Source: Lineus longissimus (Eukaryota > Nemertea > Pilidiophora > Heteronemertea > Lineidae). From it: DNA of 64,000 bases. The stretch is from NCBI RefSeq assembly GCF_910592395.1, contig NC_088309.1:18666599-18730598 (forward strand). Reading direction: 5' to 3'. The notes beneath the pieces are model-generated. The model was not told the DNA's origin and did no database searches. It saw only the letters and a list, made by a program, of their open reading frames with translations. The position numbers and the translations under genes were made by a program. How positions within the stretch are numbered: the first letter of the stretch is position 1; each line of letters opens with the position of its first letter. This document shows positions 52,061 to 64,000 of this stretch, piece after piece.

Positions 52061-55000
52061 TTCTCCACAGGGTTTTCTCTATAAGTAGGGTGCATGGTAC
52101 CCTTGATGTTCAAGAAACTTTGCGAGTGCAAGTGCGGCACAAGGAAAGATGTGCCTTCCTTTGAATCAATGGAATATCTTTGTGAGTTTGATCTGACTTA
52201 TTCATTTTGAAGGTCGATGACTAAGAGCAGTTTACATGTGGTCGCATGGCTGTGTCCAGAAAAGATATTCGTGATTTTGCATCTTTTTGCTTTAATCGTG
52301 GCAAGATCACGCAAGCCTCTTTCAATCTCCATCTTCCATCTCGAGTTTGTTGCTATAGACAGAGGTACTACCGCTTTTCATGCGGTTATGTTTATAATTA
52401 TATCACAATCAAGAACTCGATATGGGATGTTTCTAACAGGAAAGCACTTGGCCGAGTCTTCATCAGGAATGGGAATCCCATGAATATAACCCATGTTTGC
52501 GGCCCGATCTGTTGACAGCATTAAACATCGGATTGCTTTTCTGACAGTGATTGTGCAGAATATCAAACAATGCTTCACCAGTGCGCTCGTTCATCGCATT
52601 TACATGAAATCGACCCACTCTGACACCAAAGGCCACCGCTTGCTATCCAGTAAGCATCATTGTTTTCTCACTGGCTGCAATCTTGTTATTTCTGGCGCAA
52701 TATCGTGATACGACAAAGGCATCGGAAAAGAGGAAGGATGGACAATCGATATTGCACTCTAGTAGGATACGACCACAAGAACAACCCCATCCAGTGCGCC
52801 AATAATGTTGATGGTGTCCATACGGATTTCGTTTTTGCCTCCGTTAAGATATGTTTAAAGCAGTTCGAACGTCATCAATCGGGCTACTAACTCAGGCTCT
52901 TTACATTTAATTGAACCGTATGCCGTGGTGCACTTACATGTCAATATGTCAGGGCAATAAGACCTTCAACTTGATAGAACCAAGCAAGAGATTATGACCT
53001 ATGTTAAATGGTCTCTTGATATAACCTGAGAACCTATATACATCTGAGTATTCCGACCACGAGTATTCCTCCTAGCCATAATGCAATATCCGCAGGAGTA
53101 TAATATATTTGGGTATAGAGTAATACGCAACCTTTCTCAGCCAAGTCAGTTTCCATAGATACTGGCATTTGTAAAATATCTTGGATACGTTGGCGAAATA
53201 GCATGTCTGTTGAGCCGAAATGGTCAATGGTAAGCTGGATGGATGTCGAACAGAACTCAAGGTAAAATTGACTTCTTCCCTAAGCTGAATTACTTTATTC
53301 GAAATTGATGCGTGATCACAGTGAAAAATACATTTTGTATCTTTGAATTAGGTAAGAGACAGCGAGCAGCCACTATCTTGTGATCTTGGGAAAAGCTGAT
53401 GTTGAACTTGGAAAGAATGGTTGAGACCATGAGTAATGTGGAGCATTGCACTGATGCTTCGAATTCAAAAAGTCTCAAATAAGCTGTGACACAAGCCTTA
53501 CTCCTTCCCTGAGATGTGCTAACATCTCAGGAAAGGACTACATCTCAAATATCTCAGTATAAAATTAATAAAGACAAGTCTTACGATAAAAATGGCGACC
53601 CAAATATTGAACCCGTGCCTCATATATATTAGGTTCACTGACATCTTATGTAACAGATGAAGTCATAAGCTTTTCGTGAATGGTTCCTTTCGATTTGATT
53701 GACAATTTGAGGGATGACTTCCAAAACATGAATATTCGGCCACCTCCCAGATATTAAGTCAAATGTAGATGTAGAGCTGGAAAGAGAGGCAGCAAGAGTC
53801 ATCCCGTTTACGAGGCTCTTCATGTCCCTCAATCAATCGACATGGCTTTGAGAAACAACCCGAAGAGCTCCTTACTCTAACTGCCTAAGCTCTGCTCTGC
53901 ATATATGAAGCCATAAAGCGCATGAATGAGTATAAGTTGTTCATCAATAAGGCTTATCTGGTATGACAACAATCAGATACGTTGTCGTTAACAGACACAG
54001 TGGAAGGCAATTTGCTGTGCGGAAGGGATCTGTGCAGTGTATCTTGAGACATGCTATAATCTTCAAGGAGGGATCTATCGTTTTCCGCAATAATTGTGCT
54101 ATACTTAATTTTTGACCCGTTGGTAACCTCGTTCAACCATGCACTTCCACAGCGCTCTTTACAGAGCCCGGTGCATGGGTGCCACCATTTTGCCTGGGAC
54201 GAATAAAGGGACTCGACAAAACCGTCCCAAAAGTCACTTACTCTTGCGAAATTCGTATCGAAACATCACTTATATATCGACATTCTTACATCAAAGTGCT
54301 CCTACATGTTTGTACACATAAAACTCTACTCTGATGTCTGCAGGAGAACTAATTAACGAGAATCAAAACATGCTGCATATTTTTTCACCGCTGCAATGCA
54401 CAAGCGCAGCTTCGACGCCAAATCCATCTCATTTTCACTCGCAAAGTCGAATTTGGTCGAAGGCACTGCATGAAGGCTCAAAATCAATAGCCTCTGCACT
54501 AATCATTTCTCTTCGAAAAACTATGTAAGCTTTGGACGGATCTATACCTGGGCACTCCCACTGAAGGGCTATCACGCAAGCGATCACTAATGACGGACAT
54601 GGACCTAAAGGTCCTTCAGTCTAGATCATAATTTTTCCTCATTCGACCAATTACATGTAGCAAGTAGTCACTTGAAGCAAACAAGTAATCAATGATACCA
54701 CTGACTTATATACAATACAATAGTATACTATTCGTACAGGTCCGTGATACTACATGTATCACAAAGTTCTCGACTTCTTTATGAGGTCATGAAGCTTAGA
54801 AACTGCGTTGATGCAAATCTGATGATCGATGTGGTCTGTTGTCGACCATCTCAAGAGGCACTTATTAAATTCTTATCAAATACTCGCGTTAATCGGAGCG
54901 TACATGTCGCATCCGATTACGTCGGCTGGAATAAATCAAAAATACAATATTCAATTCATTAGTCTCGGGTTACTCGCGCCAATGCTTAAACATTTTCTTT

Positions 55001-55396
55001 AGTATTACCAGCCACACGCAAGTTAATCGGAAAGCGAGGTCCTACTATTCTGCCATGCGTCGATTAGGACTCAAATTAGGCAGAATCACTACGGTACCGC
55101 AGAAAGGAAGCCACCATTCAGGTAAAACACATAAAATTGGCTCTTTTAATTGAAAATCTACACCTCGGGGAAGTTGCGATCGTGACTGGAAGAGAGTGGC
55201 TGAGTTGGTACTGCAATTAGGTTGAAGAGGCGCCCCGGGTGTGGAGAAATTAACAGTCGATTCCTGACAAAAAGGTGAATTGACATTGCTGATTTATTGT
55301 CACACGAGGATGGGTGGTCAAAGGTTGTTCAGGTGAACCAAGAAGTACATTTTGCAATTAAGACTAAGAATGTGGAAGCCATACTACAGCATCTTA

Positions 55397-55629
55397 CACT
55401 CTAGGAAAGATAGGTTTTTTAAGTGATCAGAACCTTTCAGGGTTTTTAAGGCAACGCAGATATGCACACTACAGAGGTATTCTAGAGCAACGAAAAACCA
55501 ATAAAAGGTTTTGAGTTTGTGAAAAACCTCAATACATTTAGGTTTTTCATTTCTCTTGAAAAACCTCTTTGTTGGCTGAAAAACCCTAAAAGGCTTTTCA
55601 CGCGCTCAAAAACCTTATTTTTAAGAGTG
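55397..55629. mobile_element. CACTCTT-family inverted-repeat element, second full copy
   Basis: About 233 bp, from CACTCTAGGAAAGATAGG to AACCTTATTTTTAAGAGTG, with many AAAAACC and GGTTTTT repeats inside. Diverged from the copy at 14792-15044. Confidence 0.65.
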
Positions 55630-56035
55630 TATACAGCACGACGTACCAAATAACGCGTGCTCCTGTCCCCTCTCTCGAAAGAACTTTTCCATGAACGGAA
55701 TGCCCTCTAATAAGTACCGGAGACAGACATTGCCCACTTAGAGGACATGTGAACACCTAATTGGTCCAAACAACCTCATTATCTGCACTGGAAAGCAATG
55801 TTCTCAAGTGATTCATCTGTTGGCACCATAACCGTTTGAGGAGCTTGGCTCCAATTCCAGAACAGGCATCATTAGTCTCTAACGACCACATTAAAGGCAC
55901 TTCACATAGTGTTATGACCAACATCAATGGTATTCGACATACCCTTTCCAATATCAGATTTCTGAATTTGTACTAATTCTACTTTATCGTAACCGATTGA
56001 AACCGACATTTCATTAAGTACTCATTTCATTACTC

Positions 56036-56634
56036 TGCAGTCGTGCTGAAAGGGCGGATGTCGTCCTGGGTGCCGACAAAATGGTACCCAGGTTCGAGAT
56101 CGACTGGACAATAAGCACCCTGGGTGCCATTACACTAGACAAACAGCACCCAGCTTCTTTTTGCCTGGCTTACGGATCTTAGGGACGACGTTTCTTGCAA
56201 TCTCGTTTTATCTCGCGCCGTGGTACTTGCGGCATTAGCAGTGCTCGAAATAAAAAGAACAGACATAAACAGAAAAAAACGCCTAGGCCTATAGGTCATT
56301 GAAAGCACATTTCGGATATATCCCTCCTATACACCTTTTCTGAATAAATCATCCAAAATGTGCTTTCAAAGACCTTTAGGCATAAACACGTTTTTTTCTG
56401 TTTATCTGTTCTTTTTATTTCGCGCACTGCTAATGCCACAAGTACCACGGCGCGAGATAAAACGACATTGCAAGACACGTCCTCGTCCCTAAGATCCGTA
56501 AGCCGGGCAAAAAGAAGTTGGGTGATATTTGTCTAGTGTAATGGCACCCAGGGTGCTTATTGTCCAGTCGATCTCGAACCTGGGTACCATTTGTCGGCAC
56601 CCAGGACGACATCCACCCTTTCAGCTGCAGTCGT
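56036..56634. mobile_element. Long foldback element with 9-bp target duplication
   Basis: Element 56045-56625 (581 bp) starts GCTGAAAGGGCGGATGTCGT and ends with its near complement (ACGACATCCACCCTTTCAGC). The arms extend inward over about 270 bp each with few mismatches, leaving a small centre around 56320-56340. It is flanked by the direct repeat TGCAGTCGT (56036-56044 and 56626-56634). No transposase is present. A 9-bp duplication with long inverted arms fits Mutator-like or Foldback elements. Confidence 0.85.
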
Positions 56635-59600
56635 CTATATAGTTACGACAGACGATTACATGTATATATCTAATGAGAAGTTTATTCAAATCGGCTACAA
56701 TAATAAAGTGGAATTTATACAAACCTTTTAGAACCAGGCTTTGGACAAGATTTTGCCGAAAACAGGAAGTTTCTCTTGTCTAAAGCACGGACACTAGAAT
56801 ACACTAGGGTATGTGTCTAAAGTAAGGAAGTTCGGCCTCTACAAAGGACACGTATGTTGGGAATTATTTTTGAATGTGTAAGGAGAGGCGATATCAAACC
56901 CCAGTTCCGTCTGTTTAGTCCAGGAATAATGCATGCTAATGCGCTGTCGTCTCGTGAGAGAGTTGCGAGAACTTGCTTTGGGTGGAACCCATTACCATGG
57001 CATTGTCAGCGAAGCCATCAGCAACAGATTGCCACCTCGTTTGGTGAGGATAGTGATCAGAGGACCACCATGGGAATAGCTGCTAATCCATAGTTTGACT
57101 GTAGCCATCAATACGGGGAGACCAATGACCAGAAAGAGTCCATTGGGAATATCTCGGACGGGGTTGATGGTGTTGATATGAATAAGAGGCGAGGATCATG
57201 CACTGGTGAGACAAGGATTGGGAGAATCATCTATACACTATTGCAACGAGAAAACTGAGTAACCTGATTCTTGCCAATGTGAACTTTGGAACAAGGCTCA
57301 GCATCATCACTACCACTAGCCCCCTAACCGCCATTATCTATCGAAACGCATAGAAGGAAAAAAATCAGTGGTTGTGTACAAGAACGTTTCGTTCCATCAA
57401 GCTTCTTCATGTGTCCTAGTAGTATCATCAAACTCGTCCTGAACGTCGTCCTTTTCTTCGATTCGGAGCTTGAGAAAACTAAAAGTGGCATTTTCGAAAC
57501 ATGTTGAATTTCAGTCTTGATTCTAAACATGTTGAATTTCAGTCTTGATTCAATCTATGGTTAAGCAACCAGTTGTCACTATGGACACCGCCATCAGTTC
57601 ATCAATTTCATAATTGACACCTACCATAAAAATATTACCTAATGCCATTATATTGTGTACGTGATGGACTATTTATGACAAGATAATATCAAATGCATCA
57701 CCACACCTGGTGCATCGCCACCTGATAGGACCTGAGAGAATGTTGCTCCGGCCTCGTACTTCGTCACTCGTGAGGATTCCGAAACCTTCTTTTTAAGCTT
57801 ACCGTGCATTGCAATCATATTGTCACAAACTGTGTTCCAGAAAGGCTGCTTTGTCGCCCCCGTCGTCTCTTGGGCGTATATAACTTGGTTGCGTATCGGA
57901 TCATAACAACTCACAGGGCCCCCCGGGATCCCGCCTCGGTGGTACTGTATACCATGGGAGAGATTGCTTGTCGAGATGTCTCGTTAAGTTCTAATCTAAC
58001 ATCTATGCGCCTTCATTATGATTGCTTAGTCTGTCTAGGCCAGGTAAAAAGAGACTGTTGTTTCTCGTCCCCTCGACAAAATAGTTTTTTTAATTTCTTG
58101 CCGCCGCCCGAAAAATTTCGCGCTTTTTTCAACATTTTGCTGCAATGTTTACCTTTTTACATCAGACCACATATGCGTAGCCCGTGCTGACAGCATTTCC
58201 GTGATAAAAGGAACCATTAACCAGTTATGCAGTGTAACCCCTCTCCCCCCCCCCCCTCCCACGGACCTGTGTGATGACGCCGAGTCCAAGACGCATACAC
58301 GCCATATGACATAAGCATAAAATATAAATGTCCCTACCACCACGACGTATCAACTCTATAATTAATTTTGTATGAAAATCGCCTCAAGAACATACTTCCA
58401 CCTAACTCACCCTGACTAATCAGTATTCCGACGAGCCGCGTCTAACACCCGCGTCTAACTCTTGGATGACATTTTCTTCGTGATACGATTTCGCCACATG
58501 GCTGTTCGGAATTGCCTAAACTGGCATCCTGATTCTCGTGCGTTTGTGTCACCACTATTGGAATCTATTAGTGAATGATTTAGCGATCTCAAAACATTGC
58601 GGGTCAAGATGCTAAACTGGGTCCAACACAAAGCCTCTATTCCCAGGGGTCGATGCGCTCCCCCACTTCCGGTGCTCTTATTGACCCCTGGGAACTTCTG
58701 TGCAGCCACTTTGAATTGCTAATCAAGTAGTCGCCCTTGATATAGAAGTTGGGCTGTAGTAGTTCCAACACAAACATGACAAGGCGACTTGGTCATCGTG
58801 GTCGCCACTTTCGCCATAGGTATCGCCTGGCTACAATGTCTGTTTCTACATGGTGGAATGTTCCGCTTTCGCGTCTAGTCTCAGAACCTGCGCAAGATTA
58901 ACAACAGCGAAATCAAAATTGGCATCTTAGAATGTCATATTTTTCATCTTGGGTGCTCTTGCTAATTAAAGCTTGTGACTGTTTACGCTGTACTTTGATG
59001 TTTCAAATTAATTTACCATCACTTAATACCTACGGGTACTATAGCACTTCGCCAGACCATCAAATAAGGCTTGTGGTGAAAGAAAACATGCATTCCCGCT
59101 TAAGAGAACACACTTTTAATATCGAAGACAAAATGATTTGCTTTGTTCTGCAAAAGCTTAATTGGGTTGTTCAGCAATTTCACAAGCATCACGACTGAAT
59201 CAACTTTTTCATAAGATGACTGTCTATATAAGGATATAAAACGTATTACCCAACCTTTGATGATAAATTTCTCATAACATGAGCATAAGCTGAAACGAAT
59301 TTAGCGGCAGATGACATTTCTGAAGACAGTCCTGACCTTTCGGTACGTTACAGTTACAATTCTCAGTTTGGCTGATTAAAGCCATTAAAGGTGTATCTTT
59401 GTGCATCAATGTGTATCATTTTGCTCTTAGCGTGAACTGTTACTGTCAACGGGATTTTGATCATTTGGATTTGTCAGGGGAAGAAAAGAAGGCATTCAAA
59501 ACAATGCCTCTGTCACTTGCCCCTCTCCCTCTAGATAACGCCCTGTTACCATGGTTATAGAAGAAGAACGGAAGAGATTGCTAACATCTATATAACATGA

Positions 59601-60607
59601 TTACAACATACACTCTTACATTGCTCTTGTTGTGTGTATTCCGTTCCAAGAAGTAAATCCAAAATACATCATTGCTAGATAGACTGATAGTCGCGAACCG
59701 TTGCCTAGTGCTTACGTTATATAGAGTAGGGTATACTGAATGGAACTACCTTAACGTGGATAATTAATTACACATTCAGGCCGCCTGTCCCCCACCGTGT
59801 AGTCCGTAAAGTGTTGATGGTCTGCCGATGAGCTAATCTTGGTGGCACATCCTGTCCTCGCAATGCCGCAATGATGACACGGAGTAAGTCAATACATCTG
59901 AGAATATTTCAATGCCTTATATGACTTTTTGGTCGATTGTGTCGTTCTTGGTTCAGTTTCAGCTTTTATTCTATTAGCTAGCTTTTAGTTGGAGATTGTT
60001 TAGAGATTCTGATTAAGTTTGATGTATTTTCAGGAGCAAAAAAGCACTGTCATGGTGGAAGTTAGACAAAACTGATTAATTTTTACGATTCTACATGACA
60101 CAAACCGGATTCATTTGATACGGTAAAGGTAACATTGGCTTTAGTGTTGGATATGATGTGTTTGCAATAACCAATGCTAAAATGCTAGGCCCTATCGCTA
60201 CATACTTGGTCGGGGGGGGGGGGGGGCAAATCTTTTCTTTTGTCCTCTATTCTTCTAAAAATCTATGAAATGTGGTTTCCCTAGTGAGATTTGCCCCTGC
60301 CATTTCATGGCCCCAGAGCAACGGCCCTTGCTGAATTCGTGTTAAATATTCTGACCTGGTCTGACCTTAGTCCCCGCCTGAAAGGTGACTGTCTACGTGT
60401 AGCGCAGAAAATCTCTCTACGCCGCTGGCTCCCGTCCGATGTCCACCTGCACTGCATACAAAGTTACACCTGTCACCAAACTCTGACAGAATTGGTATTA
60501 ATAAATTGGATCTTGAATAATCTCTCGCTGTCCACTACAGTTGAATAATTGTGGCATTGTGGCCAGGGAGGAAAGGGGTAACTACATGCACTATATAGGT
60601 TCGGGAC

Positions 60608-61330
60608 CTGCTCATCGAATGCAGATGGCATGTGGCGCTCGCGGGCGTCTCAAGAAGACCTGCTGACAGAATGTCAGATGCCATCATGCTGGCCTGTGGC
60701 TTCAGACTTGCAAGATGACCTGCTCATAGAATGTCAGATGCCATCATTCTGGCCTGGGGCTTCAGACTTGCAAGATGACCTGCTCATAGAATGTCAGATG
60801 CCATCATTCTGGCCTGGGGCTTCAGACTTGCAAGATGACCTGCTCATAGAATGTCAGATGCCATCATTCTGGCCTGGGGCTTCAGACTTGCAAGATGACC
60901 TACTCATAGAATGTCAGATGCCATCATGCTTGCCTGTGGCTTCAGACTTGCAAGATGACCTGCTCATAGCATGTCAGATGCCACCATGCTTGCCTGTGGC
61001 ATTAGACTTGCAAGATGACCTACTCATAGAATGTCAGATGCCATCATGCTTGCCTGTGGCTTCAGACTTGCAAGATGACCTGCTCATAGCATGTCAGATG
61101 CCACCATGCTTGCCTGTGGCATTAGACTTGCAAGATAACCTGCTCATAGAATGTCATATGTCATCATGCTGCATGGCCTGGGGCATCCGAATCGCGAGAT
61201 GACCTGCTCATAGAATGCCAGATGCCATAATCAATGCTCGGGATTAGACGTGCAAGAAGATCTGCTTTTAGCATGTCAGATGCCATCATGCACGGGCGTC
61301 AAACTTGCAAGAGGACCTACGCGCTGCTCA
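60608..61330 (+). repeat. 60-bp minisatellite, open in one frame
   Basis: About nine good and three eroded units of 60 bp. Units at 60721, 60781 and 60841 are identical. The pair 60901-61020 is repeated at 61021-61140 with one change, so the array grew by both 60-bp and 120-bp steps. Because 60 is a multiple of three, the frame from ATG 60630 to about 61202 stays open and reads 20-residue repeats with DLQDDLLIECQMPSFWPGAS. I have no evidence that it is translated. Confidence 0.9.
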
Positions 61331-64000
61331 TACATGTAGAATGATCAGACGCCTTGGCGCTCTCTGGCTTCAGACAACAAGAGTTCAAGCTAAAGCAAAC
61401 AGCTTCCTATTGACATGGCAATTACTTCACTCCCGGTGCGAGTTTACGACACATTATTCATCTCATGGGTCACAATATCAATATACAGCCCGCCTGGTCT
61501 AATCCATGATTTGCCTGCGAATCATGGTGTAAAACACCCCCGTAGAGTTGATTCGCATACTTTAATGGAAGAACGCGGTACTGTGGCATGCGATTTCATG
61601 CAAACGGTCATGCTTTTTACAAACTCGATGATATGATCAGTGAATGATTATCTTCATTTGCGTATTGGGTATTGATCGTTCCGGATTTAGACTCGGGTTA
61701 AAAGAAACAGCTGTCGGGGGGACAATTAATTACTGGAAGGGAAGCCGGCATTGGTGTGTCATTGATTTTCTGCACGGTCGTTATTTTTTGATCAAATGCG
61801 CTGCTGCCGCTGCCATATTGTATTGGACATGCACTGTCCGTTTCGTTTCACATCTCCCCGCAGACAGCAAATATTTCAGAGTCATTAATGCTTCAGACAC
61901 GCGGGTCGTCGAATGCCTGAACTTTATTGAGATTGGAGACAAACAGGGAAGGCCAACCACTAACCTGCGCCAGTATCAAATTATGAGAGGTCCCAGTAAA
62001 TAACCATGCCACTGTATGTCTGACTCAATATGTCATTCGTGGACGTCTCATTTTTCCATTGATTCCTTTACCCATGCTGACTGACCATTTTCTAGCCGAC
62101 CAAAATCAGTCCTTCGGTAAATCACATCTTGACCCTCAAAGTATTGACATTGCTCAGCTTTAAGACAACGCGTAAGGGCGGAGGCTACGGATGCAATACC
62201 GCTGGAAATTCAGTATGGTAGATCATATAGACTGATGAATGGCCGTCTGTAGATGATGATTTTACATCAGCCCTTGATTGATTAAGAGAAGTGGTTTTGC
62301 CTTTTTCATAAATTTTGTTCAGGCCCTACTTTATGGAATTGGACTTTAGCCTTCAATAATCATCCTATATGTCCGTTCCTCGAGTTTTGTCGTGACGGCT
62401 TGATCCTACATGTTTTGTGTCTACTTCCACTTCGTCCTCCGCTCAAGAGTAGTCAGCCAGACCGCATTCTTGGAGGGCGTGGCGTAGGAAGGGTTCTTCT
62501 TATAGTCAGGGGCAACATGAGCATCGTGAAGAGTTTGCCACACAACATTCGGTCTGTGACTGATTATTATTCCTTCAATTTAAACTCAAGTCTCGAATTG
62601 CATGTGCAATGATGTGATTTATTACGGGAACTGCGAACCTTTAGAAAAATGCTATCAATTCTGGTAGTCGCTGCAGAAAATGATCCGAGGATAAATTGAT
62701 GTGAAGTGCCATAATTAGCTGACTGCCGTATGCGTTTTTTCTAGACAGATCGCTGAAAATTCAAGACTTTTATAATGCTTTCCTAATTGTTCCTATGTGA
62801 TCACAGATTGATCTGTCATTGATATGAACCCCTAGCCATAATGTTCATAACTGTCATTAGAAATCACACTCCATCATACTTCGAAACGCTGCTTCCCTCC
62901 AGACTTTTCCCCCTTAAGGTCCCTCCTTAAGGCCCGCCAATTTGCAGTGCCTTCGGGAAAGAAAGCGCTCCAGAATACCCACCTGCTAAGTAATTAGAGC
63001 GCTTTACAAGTGCCAAGATTGATTGATTGATACTCGCTTTACCAAGAATTGATAAAGACTAGTCTTTATACATTCTTGATATAACGGAAGTGTTATCAGC
63101 GCGGGCTGCGCATGTCAGGTCAGATGTAAAACTTTGTAATGAAGTGGTGGAATATAACTTTTTTAATGGGTGGACAGCTTCGAGAAACAAGTTTTTGTTT
63201 TACTAGCCCTTCGGCCCCAATATCATCGAGGATGGTAGATGGTAGCCGCTATGAGGGGAATTCTTTCCACATGATCAAACTTTTCTATTATAAGCTTTCA
63301 ATATCAGGTCATTGGTATCGATAGCCATGCCCCTATTCCAATGTAAAAGGCACCTTTTCAATAAAGGGAGAATAGATTGGTTGGACAAGTTTGAAATAAG
63401 GGGGAACAGGAACGTCTAATTCTGGCGTAGTATTATACAACGTACAGGTTTAGGCATAGAAATACGTAGTTATTCACCCATTGAAATTAAAAGTACCTCC
63501 GATGATGAAATTTCTTCAACAGCTAAGTGAAGCGATGTGAAAACCTCAGGTCATCGAATTAATCCCCAAGGCCGCGTCTACCTTGGGCAAGGCAATGGGA
63601 TATTTCAATCAAGGCACAACGTCTACATGACCATGTCCTAATCATAAAGATAGTAATCAGTCTGACAGCGCGAGGTATCACCACCAACCAGCAACCATTC
63701 ATCATTGGTTATCGCACAGGGCGTATCAAAGGCGTCCCCACAAGTTCAGAGTTTGCTCGCCACGACAAACTTGCTTTGTAGGTGGTCACCTTATTCTTAA
63801 CCAACGTTTCTTGGAAGTCATATAATTATCAAAATCTAGTTGTGCAAGGTCATCGTGCCATCACTTTCAGATCAGCTTTCTTGGAAAAAGGAGACGTTTT
63901 ACTTCTTGAATTGAAGAGGTCAGTGTTTTCTACTGACTTTTTAATCATCATGGTTGCTTTAAGCTAAAAGAAAGCATCACTTCAAGTGCAATGTACCAAG
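61331..64000. other. Non-coding right end of window
   Basis: No gene, RNA or repeat I can support. The open frames here are short and without motifs. Confidence 0.5.

Larger units (their letters stand above)
51084..60606. other. Long non-coding region
   Basis: No gene supported in 9.5 kb. It has a diverged direct repeat (51540-51690 and 51880-52040), a CACTCTT-family copy (55397-55629), a long foldback element with 9-bp target duplication (56036-56634), and poly-C or poly-G tracts near 58244 and 60212. A 60-codon open stretch on the minus strand near 57000-57180 could be an exon but has no recognisable motif. Confidence 0.55.

Noticed and set aside
57000-57180. 60-codon minus-strand open stretch with hydrophobic residues
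   Set aside because: No recognised family, no clear splice acceptor in frame, and stops on both sides.
60630-61202. 190-codon open frame as a repeat protein gene
   Set aside because: A 60-bp unit keeps any stop-free frame open by arithmetic. Listed as a minisatellite, with coding potential left as a question.

Overview
This is animal genomic DNA. Genes are interrupted by GT-AG introns, most of the window is AT-rich non-coding sequence, and transposable elements and tandem repeats are abundant. The palindrome TACATGTA recurs often. Together with a Ty3-type retrotransposon, a mariner-type transposon and tRNA-like SINE units, this suggests a marine invertebrate, possibly a lophotrochozoan or a basal deuterostome. 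The species cannot be fixed from the sequence alone.

The main content is a cluster of three paralogous genes: A, minus strand, 3274 down to the left edge, incomplete; B, minus strand, 16151 to 9314; C, plus strand, 28688 to 34920. Each joins an N-terminal dynamin-like GTPase domain to a long helical middle region and a divergent C-terminal protein kinase domain. Domain order is like the dual serine/threonine and tyrosine kinase (DSTYK) group, but assignment to that family is inference. I rebuilt exons from splice sites. All three share an intron after the G3 motif (phase 0) and one after the kinase N-lobe (phase 2); B and C also share one right after the kinase catalytic loop (phase 0). B is about 986 aa and C about 1033 aa. 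B's last exon (9769-9314) lies beyond a 2.3-kb mariner element that sits in its third intron. Kinase motifs are degenerate in different ways in each paralog, so some or all may be pseudokinases or GTPase-regulated scaffolds.

Between B and C lies a nearly complete Ty3/gypsy-type retrotransposon (19510-26338, minus strand). It has identical 204-bp LTRs, a 4-bp target duplication, a primer site like tRNA-Pro, a polypurine tract, a gag broken by one frameshift, a canonical GGGAAAC slippery heptamer at the gag-pol junction, and a Pol that begins with a MYND-type zinc finger. Intron 1 of each GTPase-kinase gene carries a different repeat family.

From 35 to 64 kb the window is mostly non-coding. 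It holds one intact single-exon gene for a four-transmembrane CD20/MS4A-like protein (47190-46426, minus), foldback elements (40.6 and 42.6 kb; a 581-bp one at 56.0 kb with a 9-bp target duplication), a three-copy 1260-bp tandem array with tRNA-like pol III promoters (47.4-51.1 kb), and a 60-bp minisatellite (60.6-61.3 kb) that happens to stay open in one frame. I see no rRNA, no convincing functional tRNA gene and no CRISPR.
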